Shown here piece after piece: positions 1 to 7,726 of a DNA stretch of 64,000 nucleotides; within the stretch, counting starts at the first letter, position 1, and every line of letters begins with the position of its first letter. Source of the stretch: Micromonospora citrea (GTDB lineage Bacteria; Actinomycetota; Actinomycetes; Mycobacteriales; Micromonosporaceae); assembly GCF_900090315.1 (NCBI RefSeq), contig NZ_FMHZ01000002.1, positions 4,868,501 through 4,932,500 on the forward strand, given 5' to 3'. The position numbers were made by a program, and so were the translations under genes. The notes beneath the pieces were generated by a model. It ran no database searches. It saw only the letters and a list, made by a program, of their open reading frames with translations, and was not told the origin of the DNA.

Positions 1-1118
1 GCCAGGCCCTGGATCACCTGGATGCCGGTGGCCATCACGCCGAAGGCGCGGGCCCGGAAGCCGGTGGGCAGGGCCCGGACGAAGAGCCCGTTGGCCACCG
101 GGAGCATGCCGGCGACCGCGAATCCGCTGGCCGCGGCGAGCAGCGCCACCACCAGCGGCGGCGGGTCGAACAGGGCGGGCACCAGGGCCAGCGGGGAGAG
201 CACCGCCAGCGGCCGCATCAGGCTCAGCCGCCGACCCGGCCCGAAGGCCCGGCTGACGACCAGGCCGCCGACGATGAAGCCGACGGGGCTGGCGGCCATG
301 ATGATGGCCTGGGCGGCCCCGGCGTCCAGGCCGCCGGCGTGCTCGTTGGCCCACGCGGCGGCCAGGCCCTCCGGCACCACCGAGAAGAGCATGGCGGTGA
401 AGACCAGCACGGCGATGGCCCGCAGCACCGGGGTGCCGAACACGATCTGGAAGCCCTGCGCGGTCTCCCGCAGCAGGTGGCTGCGGTGCGCGGCGGTCAT
501 CGCCGGCGGCCGGTCGGCCACGCCGGAGCGGACCAGCACGGCCGACAGCGCGAACGTCGCGGCGTTCACCAGGAGCGCGACCGTCGGGTCGAAGGCGGCG
601 ATGGCGGCGCCCGCGAGGTAGCCGACGACCTGGGCCGCCTGGCCGACGCTGCTGTTGATCGACAACCCGACCACCAGCCGGTCCCCGGTGAGGATCAGGG
701 GGAGCAGCGCGGACTTGGCCGCCTGGCTGGGCGGATTGGCCAGGGTGGTGGCGAAGAGCAGCGCCAGGACCAGCTCGACGGGCATGCCGGGGATGGCGAT
801 GCCCACCATCAGCACCATCCGCACCAGGTCGCAGGCGACCATGACCTGCCGGTAGCGGTGCCGCTCCGCGAGCGTGGCGAGCAGGGGACCACCTACCAGC
901 CAGGGCAGGTAGCTGACCGCGAAGGCGGCCGCGGAGAGCGCGACCGAGCGGGTCTCCTCGTAGACCAGCAGGGTGACCGCGGCCTTGGCGATGTAGTCGC
1001 CGATCCAGGAGAGAGCGCTCGCCGAGAAGACGGCGCGGTATTCGCGATTGGCGAACACCTCGCGGAAGGTTGCCGGGCCTTCCGGGGATGGTCGCTCGTC
1101 GGGCACCGTCGCCTCCAT
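1..1118 (-). CDS. MFS transporter, 3' end outside window
   Basis: About 372 residues of a major facilitator superfamily permease are visible; the C-terminus runs off the left edge. The start ATG at 1118 follows AGGGGAACG, a usable Shine-Dalgarno sequence. The N-terminal region (TFREVFANREYRAVFSASAL) leads into a first helix with SWIGDYIAKAAVTLLVYEETRS, typical of the DHA/enterobactin-exporter-like MFS branch. Repeated hydrophobic segments follow, with a short charged cytoplasmic loop (LAERHRYRQVM) where the MFS motif A lies. Several such proteins are drug or siderophore exporters, but no substrate can be read here. It is transcribed alone, with an intergenic gap of about 230 bp to the MscS gene, which has the same orientation. 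Confidence 0.85.
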   Translation of the reverse strand, partial: MEATVPDERPSPEGPATFREVFANREYRAVFSASALSWIGDYIAKAAVTLLVYEETRSVALSAAAFAVSYLPWLVGGPLLATLAERHRYRQVMVACDLVRMVLMVGIAIPGMPVELVLALLFATTLANPPSQAAKSALLPLILTGDRLVVGLSINSSVGQAAQVVGYLAGAAIAAFDPTVALLVNAATFALSAVLVRSGVADRPPAMTAAHRSHLLRETAQGFQIVFGTPVLRAIAVLVFTAMLFSVVPEGLAAAWANEHAGGLDAGAAQAIIMAASPVGFIVGGLVVSRAFGPGRRLSLMRPLAVLSPLALVPALFDPPPLVVALLAAASGFAVAGMLPVANGLFVRALPTGFRARAFGVMATGIQVIQGL

Positions 1119-1350
1119 CGTTCCCCTGGGCGGGCCACTCGTGATGGACGGGCCCGGGAACCGTCGTCAGATCTACGGATCAGCGAGGACGTGATCACGC
1201 TCCGGGGGGAGCGCGTGCACCGGATTCTGCCCGATCGTCTGACAACTGGCTAGGGCGAACGGATTGATCGTCGCATCCCCGACTGAACGAACGGACGATA
1301 CCCGAGGGGCCACCCGGACCGCGACCCCCGCCTATGTCGAACCGCCCCGC

Positions 1351-2403
1351 TCAGGTCGCGCCGCCCTGTCCCGTCTCGCCGGGGGTGTGGACGGGCAGGC
1401 CGGGGTAGAGCCGCGCGGCGGCGATCTTCGCGGTGATGCCCGAGTTCTCCAGCGCCTCGGCCAGCCGGCGGCGCAGCTCCCGGCCGACCGCGAACTGCCC
1501 GTCGGCCGTCGTCTTGACCACCGTACGGATCACCGCGCCCTCGACCGTCATCTGCTCGACGCCGAGCACCTCGGGCGGCTCGACGATCTCCGGCGACAGT
1601 TCGGGATCCACCGCCAGGGAGGCGGCGGCGGTACGCAGCACCGCCGTCGCCTCCTCCGTGCCGGCGAAACCGATGGGCAGGTCGACCACGACCAGGGCCC
1701 AGCCCTGGCTCTTGTTGCCCACCCGGACGATCTCGCCGTTGCGGATGTACCAGAGCACGCCCCGCCCGTCGCGGACCGTCGTGACCCGCAGCCCGACCGA
1801 CTCCACCACGCCCGTCGCCTCGCCGAGGTCCACCGTGTCGCCGACGCCGTACTGGTCCTCGATCAGCATGAACAGGCCGGCGATCAGGTCCTTGACCAGG
1901 CTCTGCGCGCCGAAGCCCAGCGCCACGCCCGCGATGCCGGCGCTGGCCAGCAGCGGCGCCAGGTCGAAGCTGAACTCCTTGAGCACCATCAGCACCGCGA
2001 TGCCGAAGATGAACGCCGTGCTGAGGCTGCGCAGCACGGAACCGATCGCCTCCGCCCGCTGGCGGCGTCGCTCCGGGACGAACTCGCCCGGCTCGGCGGC
2101 GGCGGTGGGGATGCGCTCCCGCAGCGGGCGCAGCATGGTGGGCACGCCCGCGTCGCTGGTGGTGCGCACCAGCCGGCGGATCGTCCGGTGCACCAGCCAG
2201 CGGGCGGCGACCGCCAGCAGCAGGATCAGGACGATCCGCAGCGGCTTGAGCAGGATCCAGTAGCTGCCCTCGGCGAACCACACCGACCCGGTCATGTCGT
2301 AGACGCTCTTGCAGAGCGCGTCGTCCAGGCAGGTCGGCGACGGGTCCGGCTGCGGCGCCTCGACGGCGGGCAGGGCGGGCGGCGGCAGGCTGACAGCGGT
2401 CAC
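1351..2403 (-). CDS. MscS-family mechanosensitive channel
   Basis: Small-conductance mechanosensitive channel homologue that would release solutes across the cytoplasmic membrane on osmotic downshift. A membrane helix (PLRIVLILLLAVAARWLVH) comes first, followed by a second (AFIFGIAVLMVLKEF) and the pore-lining TM3 region (LLASAGIAGVALGFGAQSLV, then KDLIAGLFMLIEDQYGVGD). This last stretch is the diagnostic MscS signature. The beta-domain then has VESVGLRVTTVRD and IRNGEI, and an alpha/beta C-terminal domain ends near GLPVHTPGE. I prefer the GTG start at 2403 (MTAVSLPPPALP). An in-frame ATG at 2514 would add an Arg-rich low-complexity leader and has no clear ribosome site. Function as a channel is well supported; physiological role is inferred. 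Confidence 0.88.
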   Translation of the reverse strand: MTAVSLPPPALPAVEAPQPDPSPTCLDDALCKSVYDMTGSVWFAEGSYWILLKPLRIVLILLLAVAARWLVHRTIRRLVRTTSDAGVPTMLRPLRERIPTAAAEPGEFVPERRRQRAEAIGSVLRSLSTAFIFGIAVLMVLKEFSFDLAPLLASAGIAGVALGFGAQSLVKDLIAGLFMLIEDQYGVGDTVDLGEATGVVESVGLRVTTVRDGRGVLWYIRNGEIVRVGNKSQGWALVVVDLPIGFAGTEEATAVLRTAAASLAVDPELSPEIVEPPEVLGVEQMTVEGAVIRTVVKTTADGQFAVGRELRRRLAEALENSGITAKIAAARLYPGLPVHTPGETGQGGAT

Positions 2404-2698
2404 GCTGTCTTCGTACCGCACCCGGCGGGCCGCCCTCCCGCCGACCCTCCGGGCCGTGACGCGGACCAGCGGCGGGGTGCCGTCGTGCCCGGCGTACGAG
2501 GGCGAACCGGTCATCCTGACAGACGCGACGACCGCTTCCGGAGGGACCCCGGATTAGTACGTGCAATCCGGGGGCCGATCAGGGACGATGGGCGCACGGA
2601 CGTCGGTGATCCGGCCGGCGTCGGCCGTGGTGGGTCGCCGTGCCCGTTGACGGTCGGCGGTGGTGGGCAGGAGCCGCTGAACCGGAAGGGTGACCACG

Positions 2699-3232
2699 AT
2701 GCCTGACATACGACCCACGGTGGGCTCCGGTGCGCTGGTCCTCAATGCCACCTACGAGCCGCTGTGTGTCGTGTCCGTGCGTCGTGCCGCAATCCTCGTG
2801 CTCTCCGCCAAGGCGGTCTGCGTCGCCGACGGCGACGGCGTCCTGCACAGCGCGCGCAACGCGCTGCCGGTGCCGTCGGTCGTCCGGCTCACCCGCTTCG
2901 TGCGGGTGCCCTACCGCACCCACGTCGGCCTCTCGCGCCGGGCGATCTTCGCCCGGGACGGCTGGCGCTGCGCCTACTGCCGGGGGCCCGCCGAGACCAT
3001 CGACCACGTCTTCCCCCGCAGCCGTGGGGGCCGGCACGCCTGGGAGAACGTGGTCGCCGCCTGCGCCCGGTGCAACCACACCAAAGGCGACAAGACGCCC
3101 GCCGAGCTGGGTTGGCGGCTGCACGCGCTGCCGGCCGCGCCGAAGGGCGCCGCGTGGCGGGTGCTCGGCCACCGCGCGCCCGACCCGCGCTGGGCCGACT
3201 GGCTCGACCTGCGCGAGCCCGAGGCCGCCTGA
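2699..3232 (+). CDS. HNH endonuclease family protein
   Basis: 177 residues. The HNH fold is clear: CAYC and CARC zinc-knuckle cysteine pairs bracket the metal-binding core, with TIDHVFPRSRGG supplying the first His and ENVVAACARCNHTKGDKTP the Asn and last His. The N-terminal part (GALVLNATYEPLCVVSVRRA) is the conserved domain found in the actinobacterial and cyanobacterial HNH proteins annotated as 5-methylcytosine-restriction-like. It is a single housekeeping-like gene, so its target is unknown. The ATG at 2699 is preceded by GGAAGGG with 8-nt spacing; an alternative GTG at 2690 overlaps that ribosome site and is less likely. A 40-bp tandem repeat follows the stop codon. Confidence 0.87.
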   Translation: MPDIRPTVGSGALVLNATYEPLCVVSVRRAAILVLSAKAVCVADGDGVLHSARNALPVPSVVRLTRFVRVPYRTHVGLSRRAIFARDGWRCAYCRGPAETIDHVFPRSRGGRHAWENVVAACARCNHTKGDKTPAELGWRLHALPAAPKGAAWRVLGHRAPDPRWADWLDLREPEAA

Positions 3233-3243
3233 CCCGCCCTCGC

Positions 3244-3334
3244 GCGAGCACCGAGGCCGCCCGACGCCGCTGTCTCGTCCCGGGCGAGCGCCGAGGCCGT
3301 CCGACGCGGCCGTCCCGTCCCGGGCGAGCGCCGG
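3244..3334. repeat. 40-bp imperfect tandem repeat, two copies plus partial third
   Basis: Units at 3244-3283 and 3284-3323 both begin GCGAGC and end GTCCCGG and differ at only a few positions. A third partial unit begins at 3324. The repeat lies between the convergent HNH and sortase genes, so it is noncoding. Confidence 0.7.
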
Positions 3335-3396
3335 CCGAGACCATCTGACCTCGCCGCCCCGCTCCGCGCGTGGGCCGAGCGGGCGCGCCGGGTGGG

Positions 3397-4248
3397 TCAC
3401 GCGGTGCGGGCCTTGACCAGGGACGCGAAGACCACCACGTTGTCGGCGTAGCCGGTCTCCCCGCCCACCCAGCGCCCGCCGCAGGTGATCAGGCGCAACC
3501 GGGGACGGCTGAAGTCGCCGAACACCTCGTCGACGGGCAGCCGCTCCTTGTCGAAGCGCTCGACCGAGTCCACCTCGAAGACCGCCACCGAGCGGTCGGA
3601 GCGGGTGACCTCGATGCGGTCGCCCTCGCGCAGGTCCCGCAGCTTGTGGAAGACCGCCGGCCCGGTCGTGGTGTCGACGTGCCCGACGATGACGGCGGGG
3701 CCGTACTGGCCGGGGGTGGGGCCCTGGTCGTACCAGCCGGCCTCCTGGGCGCGGGCGGCGTCCGGCACCGCGATGCTGCCGTCCGGGGCGATCCCGACGC
3801 CGTGCACGCGTGCCCGGACGTCGATCGGGTCGATGGCGATGTCGACGGGGCGGCTGGCGGGCAGCACCGGGAACTTCTTCGGCGGTGGCCGCAGCCCCGC
3901 GATGAACCGGTCCGGCAGCACGCTCACCCCGGCGACCCGCTCCACCGCGAACATCGCGATGATCAGCACCATCAGCGTCCCGATCACGAGGACCGGGAAC
4001 CCGGGACCCCGGCCGGGCCCCACCCGGCGGCGGCCGGCCGGCACCCACCGGCGCCGGGGCCGGGCGGGCAGCGGCCCGGTCGCCGGGTCGGTGGTGGCGA
4101 CGCTGGCCGACACCGCCTCCCCGGCCACCCGGCGCAGCCGGCGGGCGGCGGCGAGCGTGCCCCGGCGGGACGCCCGCAGCGCCCGCCGGGTGGTCGCCCG
4201 GAACCGGCCCGGATCGGACCGCCCGGTGCGCCTGTGGGAGCCGGCCAT
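3397..4248 (-). CDS. Class F-like sortase
   Basis: 283-residue membrane-anchored sortase (cysteine transpeptidase). A long basic N-terminal cytoplasmic region (about residues 1-83) precedes a single membrane helix (PVLVIGTLMVLIIAMFAVER, about 84-103). The extracytoplasmic sortase barrel then carries His190 in VIVGHVD and Cys256 in LITCGG, the catalytic pair. The third catalytic residue, Arg, is usually just beyond the Cys; Arg259 in CGGRW is the nearest candidate, while the later YADNVVVFA strand has Ala where some relatives have Arg. The gene lies 12 bp downstream of a secreted membrane-tethered protein in the same orientation, which is its natural candidate substrate or partner. Class F assignment rests on architecture and motifs, not on a search. 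Confidence 0.85.
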   Translation of the reverse strand: MAGSHRRTGRSDPGRFRATTRRALRASRRGTLAAARRLRRVAGEAVSASVATTDPATGPLPARPRRRWVPAGRRRVGPGRGPGFPVLVIGTLMVLIIAMFAVERVAGVSVLPDRFIAGLRPPPKKFPVLPASRPVDIAIDPIDVRARVHGVGIAPDGSIAVPDAARAQEAGWYDQGPTPGQYGPAVIVGHVDTTTGPAVFHKLRDLREGDRIEVTRSDRSVAVFEVDSVERFDKERLPVDEVFGDFSRPRLRLITCGGRWVGGETGYADNVVVFASLVKARTA

Positions 4249-4260
4249 GGCGACGGCGGG

Positions 4261-4782
4261 TCAGGAACCGGTACCGGTCCGACGACGGTTGCCGAGGAAT
4301 CCGAAGCCGACGGCCAGGGCCACCGCGGCGAGCCCGCCCACCAGCAGCATCGAGCCGGTGCCCGTGCCGCCGGCGGTGCCGCCGCCACCGGTGGCCGGCC
4401 CCTTGCTGGGCTGCTCCATGTTCAGCACGGTGAGCGTCGTCGTCGCGGTGTTGCCGTTGTCACAGCGCAGGTCCACCGGGTAGTCCCCGGGATCCTTGCT
4501 GCCCGGGATGGTGACCTGCCCGGTCAGGAAGCCGTTGTCGGGCCGGAGCACCACCCGCCCGAACGCGTCCGATTGCACGGTCGCCTGGCGGTTGTTGGCG
4601 TTGTCGCAACTGGCACGGATGCTGACCCGGGTGCCGGCCTGCGCGCTGTTGGGCACCACCTCGACGAAGGTGTTCTCCCCGGCCCGCGCGGGCGCGACGG
4701 TCATCAGGACGAACGCCCCGACCAGGGCCAACACGGACAGGACGCTGGTCAGGGCACGTGTGAACGCTGTGAGCACCGGCAT
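4261..4782 (-). CDS. Secreted protein with C-terminal membrane anchor, sortase partner
   Basis: 173 residues. A signal peptide (LTSVLSVLALVGAFVLMTV, then APARAGEN) is followed by an Ig-like extracellular domain with two cysteines (RASCDN, DLRCDN) predicted to form a disulfide. A Gly/Thr-rich linker (KGPATGGGGTAGGTGTG) then leads to a C-terminal hydrophobic helix (MLLVGGLAAVALAVGFGFLG) and a basic tail (NRRR). This is the layout of a sortase substrate, but there is no LPXTG-type pentapeptide. The Gly-rich KGPATGGGG segment is where the sorting signal should be. The ATG at 4782 has a strong ribosome site (AAGGGGGG). It is transcribed directly ahead of the sortase gene, so the two probably form one operon. 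Confidence 0.75.
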   Translation of the reverse strand: MPVLTAFTRALTSVLSVLALVGAFVLMTVAPARAGENTFVEVVPNSAQAGTRVSIRASCDNANNRQATVQSDAFGRVVLRPDNGFLTGQVTIPGSKDPGDYPVDLRCDNGNTATTTLTVLNMEQPSKGPATGGGGTAGGTGTGSMLLVGGLAAVALAVGFGFLGNRRRTGTGS

Positions 4783-4871
4783 GATCCCCCCTTCCGGTGA
4801 CGATCACCGGAATCCTCCCCGGGCAACAGCGCCTGCTTTCCCGCTGGCCCGGGGGCAAACCCGGATCGCGG

Positions 4872-5327
4872 TCAGCGGGGGCGGGAGGAGGAGGGCAGCG
4901 GGGTGACGGGGTGCCAGTCCAGCGGGGTGGACAGGACCATCGTGCTCGACGGCTGGCCGTACGGGGCGAGGCGGTCGATGACGGCCTCGAACTCCCCGAT
5001 CGACCCGGCCGCCACCTTCAGCATGCTGCACGCGTCGCCCGTGATGCGGTGGATCTCCAGGATCTCCGGCCATCCGGCCACGTCGGGGTCGTGCAGGATG
5101 CAGCGCGAGCCGTAGCAGGACATCCGGATCAGCGCGACCACCGTGCGGCCGGCCCGGGTCAGGTCGACGTGGGCGTGGTAGCCCGTGATGATCCCGGCCT
5201 CCTCCAGCCGGCGCACCCGCTCGGCCACGGCCGGCGGCGACAGGTGCACCCGCCGGGACAGCTCGCTGAAGGAGAGGCGCGCGTCGGCCTGCAGTTCCCG
5301 CAGCAGCGCCCAGTCCATGTCGTCCAT
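4872..5327 (-). CDS. Lrp/AsnC-family transcriptional regulator
   Basis: 151 residues. The N-terminal winged helix-turn-helix (MDWALLRELQADARLSFSEL, then SRRVHLSPPAVAERVRRLEEAGII) is classic Lrp/AsnC. It is followed by the RAM effector domain (VVALIRMSCYG to STMVLSTPLDW), where small molecules such as amino acids bind. The gene is divergent from kynA across a gap of about 170 bp, exactly where a KynR-type regulator of tryptophan/kynurenine catabolism sits in other bacteria. By analogy it should sense kynurenine or a related amino acid and activate the operon. That ligand is inferred from position only. Confidence 0.88.
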   Translation of the reverse strand: MDDMDWALLRELQADARLSFSELSRRVHLSPPAVAERVRRLEEAGIITGYHAHVDLTRAGRTVVALIRMSCYGSRCILHDPDVAGWPEILEIHRITGDACSMLKVAAGSIGEFEAVIDRLAPYGQPSSTMVLSTPLDWHPVTPLPSSSRPR

Positions 5328-5498
5328 GAGGCGACCTTACTTTCCCGAAGCCCAATCGCGCTCACACCTTTCGCGGCGCAGGTCGTTTGCCCTCAGCGCC
5401 GTTGATCCGGCATTCCATCCGGCCGTTCCGCCGCGGGATCATGTCGGTCACCCGGCTCGGCCGACGGCCGCGCACCCGATGAGAGCAGAGGAGGAGCG
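5328..5498. promoter_or_regulatory. Divergent promoter region, lrp / kyn operon
   Basis: Intergenic space between the divergent regulator and kynA. It must hold both promoters and the Lrp binding sites. It has an A/T-richer patch near 5336-5360 close to the regulator start. I see no unambiguous -35/-10 pair or perfect palindrome, so no sites are called inside it. Confidence 0.5.
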
Positions 5499-6398
5499 GT
5501 GGAGCAGACGGACCTGCGGGCGCCCACCCGGGCGGCGGTACGCCCGGTCACCCCACGGCAGCGCGCGGCCCGCGCGGCCCGCAACGGCGGCGAGCCGACC
5601 CTGGAGTTCGCCGAGCGGGTGCCGTACGACGCGTACGTGCAGGCCAGCACCCTGCACCGGTTGCAGCGGCCGCTGAGCGACGACCCCGGCGAGATGTCCT
5701 TCCTGATGGTCAGCCAGATCATGGAGCTGTACTTCGGGCTGACCTGCCACGAGCTGCGCGAGACCCAGCGGCTGCTGCGCGCCGACCGCGTCTGGGACGC
5801 GCTGGCCCCGCTGCGTCGCGCCGCGCTGCACCTGGAGGCGCTCAACGCCGCCTGGAAGGGGCTGCGCTGGATGACCCCGGCCGACTTCAACCGGTTCCGC
5901 AATCTGCTGGGCGAGGGCTCCGGTTTCCAGTCGGCGATGTACCGGCACCTGGAGTTCCTGCTCGGCCTCCGGGACTCCGCGCTGATCCGGCCGTTCCGCC
6001 GGCAGACCGACGTGTACGCCGAACTGCGCGCCACCCTGGCGGCGCCGAGCGTCTGGGACGACGTGCTCGCGCTGCTCGCCCGGCACGGCCACGACCTGCC
6101 GGCCGAGCTGCTCGACCGGGACGTCGCGGTCGAGCACGAGCCGCACGCCGCGGTCGAGGGGGCCTGGGTGCGGATCTACGCCGCGCCGGGGCCCGACAAC
6201 CACCTGCGGATGCTGGGCGAGGCGCTCACCGAGGTCGCCGAGCAGTTCGGCGACTGGCGGCAGCACCACGTCAAGGCGGTGCAGCGCACAATGGGCGCGA
6301 AGGTCGGCAGCGGCGGCTCCGCCGGACTGGCGTGGCTGCAGCGCAGCATGGCCCGGGTGGTCTTCCCCGAGCTGTGGTCGGCCCGGACCGCGATGTGA
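5499..6398 (+). CDS. kynA: Tryptophan 2,3-dioxygenase
   Basis: 299-residue haem dioxygenase that opens the indole ring of L-tryptophan to N-formylkynurenine, the first and rate-setting step. Family signatures are plain: EMSFLMVSQIMELYFGLTCH, the ARG/PRO-like segment GLRWMTPADFNRFRNLLGEG, SGFQSAMYRHLEFLLGLRD, and the C-terminal MGAKVGSGGSAGLAWLQ. These match the substrate-binding and haem-contact regions of bacterial TDO. GTG start at 5499. It is the first gene of an eleven-gene operon running to 16372 and is followed 20 bp later by kynureninase. The product, N-formylkynurenine, needs a formamidase that is not encoded in the operon. Confidence 0.93.
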   Translation: MEQTDLRAPTRAAVRPVTPRQRAARAARNGGEPTLEFAERVPYDAYVQASTLHRLQRPLSDDPGEMSFLMVSQIMELYFGLTCHELRETQRLLRADRVWDALAPLRRAALHLEALNAAWKGLRWMTPADFNRFRNLLGEGSGFQSAMYRHLEFLLGLRDSALIRPFRRQTDVYAELRATLAAPSVWDDVLALLARHGHDLPAELLDRDVAVEHEPHAAVEGAWVRIYAAPGPDNHLRMLGEALTEVAEQFGDWRQHHVKAVQRTMGAKVGSGGSAGLAWLQRSMARVVFPELWSARTAM

Positions 6399-6418
6399 CC
6401 GGAGAGCGAGACACCCCG

Positions 6419-7726
6419 ATGAGCACCCCTCCAACCGAGTCGTGGCGGTCGGCCGCCGGTGAGGCCGAGGCGCGCCGCCGCGACGACGCCGACCCCGGGC
6501 ACCGCCACCTGTTCCACGTGCCGTCGGCCGACGGCGGGCGCTACCCGGAGGCGGCGTACCTGGCCGGCAACTCCCTCGGCCTGCAACCGCGGGCCACCCG
6601 CGGCGAACTCCTCGCCGACCTAGACGCGTGGAGCCGGCTGGGCGTCGAGGGCCACCTGGAGGCGGAACGCCCCTGGCTGCCGTACCACGAGCTGCTGACG
6701 GCGCCCGCCGCGCGACTGGTCGGCGCGGCCCCGGCCGAGGTCGTGGTGATGAACTCCCTGACGGTCAACCTGCACCTGCTGATGGTCAGCTTCTACCGGC
6801 CGGCCGGGGAGCGCACCCGGATCGTCATCGAGGACAGCGCCTTCCCCTCGGACAGCTACGCCGTGCGCAGCCAGGCCCGCTTCCACGGCCTCGACCCGGA
6901 CGCCACGGTCGTGCGGCTGCGCCCGCGCGACGGCGAGGACACCCTGCGCACCGAGGACGTGACCGACTACCTGGCCGCCGAGGGCGACCGCGTGGCGCTG
7001 GTGCTGCTCGGCGGGGTCAACTACCTCACCGGCGAGCTGATGGACATCCCGACGATCACCGCCGCCGGCCGGGCGGCCGGCGCCGTGGTCGGCTGGGACC
7101 TGGCGCACGCCGCCGGCAACGTGCCGCTCGCGCTGCACGACTGGGACGTGGACTTCGCCGCCTGGTGCTCCTACAAGTACCTCAACTCCGGGCCGGGCGC
7201 GCTGGCCGGGGTGTTCGTCCACGAGCGGCACCTCGGTGACCCGGGCCTGCCCCGCTTCGAGGGCTGGTGGAGCACCGACGCGGCGACCCGGTTCGAGATG
7301 ACCCCGGTCTCCCGGCCGCCGGCCACGGTGGAGGCCTGGCAGGTGTCCAACCCGCCGATCTTCGCGATGGGCCCGGTGCGGACGTCGCTGGAGCTGTTCG
7401 ACTCCGTCGGCATGCCGGCGCTGCGCGAGCGCAGCCTCCGGCTCACCGGCTACCTGGCGGGGCTGCTCGACGAGGTGACCGCCGACCGCCCGCTGACCGT
7501 GGTCACCCCGCGCGACCCCGCGCGGCGGGGCTGCCAGCTCTCGGTGCGCATCGGCACGGGCAGCGCCGCCGGGCTGGCCAAGCGGCTGCGCCACGAGCAC
7601 GGCGTGATCGCCGACGCCCGGGAGCCGGACATCGTGCGGTTTGCCCCGGTGCCGCTCTACTCCACGTTCCACGACTGCTGGCGGGTCGCCGACGCGCTGG
7701 CCGCCACGGTGGAGGTGACCCGATGA
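6419..7726 (+). CDS. kynU: Kynureninase
   Basis: 435-residue PLP enzyme that cleaves kynurenine to anthranilate, or 3-hydroxykynurenine to 3-hydroxyanthranilate, plus alanine. The PLP-lysine motif CSYKYLNSGPGALAG is visible. The phosphate and cofactor-binding segments include AGNSLGLQPRAT, SLTVNLHLLMVSFY and GWDLAHAAGNVPL, with Asp of WDLAH contacting the pyridine nitrogen. C-terminal WQVSNPPIFAM is also typical. The ATG at 6419 gives the normal family length; the open frame extends further upstream but overlaps kynA. The gene overlaps kmo by 4 bp (ATGA), indicating translational coupling. Because kmo is present, the physiological substrate is probably 3-hydroxykynurenine. Confidence 0.93.
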   Translation: MSTPPTESWRSAAGEAEARRRDDADPGHRHLFHVPSADGGRYPEAAYLAGNSLGLQPRATRGELLADLDAWSRLGVEGHLEAERPWLPYHELLTAPAARLVGAAPAEVVVMNSLTVNLHLLMVSFYRPAGERTRIVIEDSAFPSDSYAVRSQARFHGLDPDATVVRLRPRDGEDTLRTEDVTDYLAAEGDRVALVLLGGVNYLTGELMDIPTITAAGRAAGAVVGWDLAHAAGNVPLALHDWDVDFAAWCSYKYLNSGPGALAGVFVHERHLGDPGLPRFEGWWSTDAATRFEMTPVSRPPATVEAWQVSNPPIFAMGPVRTSLELFDSVGMPALRERSLRLTGYLAGLLDEVTADRPLTVVTPRDPARRGCQLSVRIGTGSAAGLAKRLRHEHGVIADAREPDIVRFAPVPLYSTFHDCWRVADALAATVEVTR

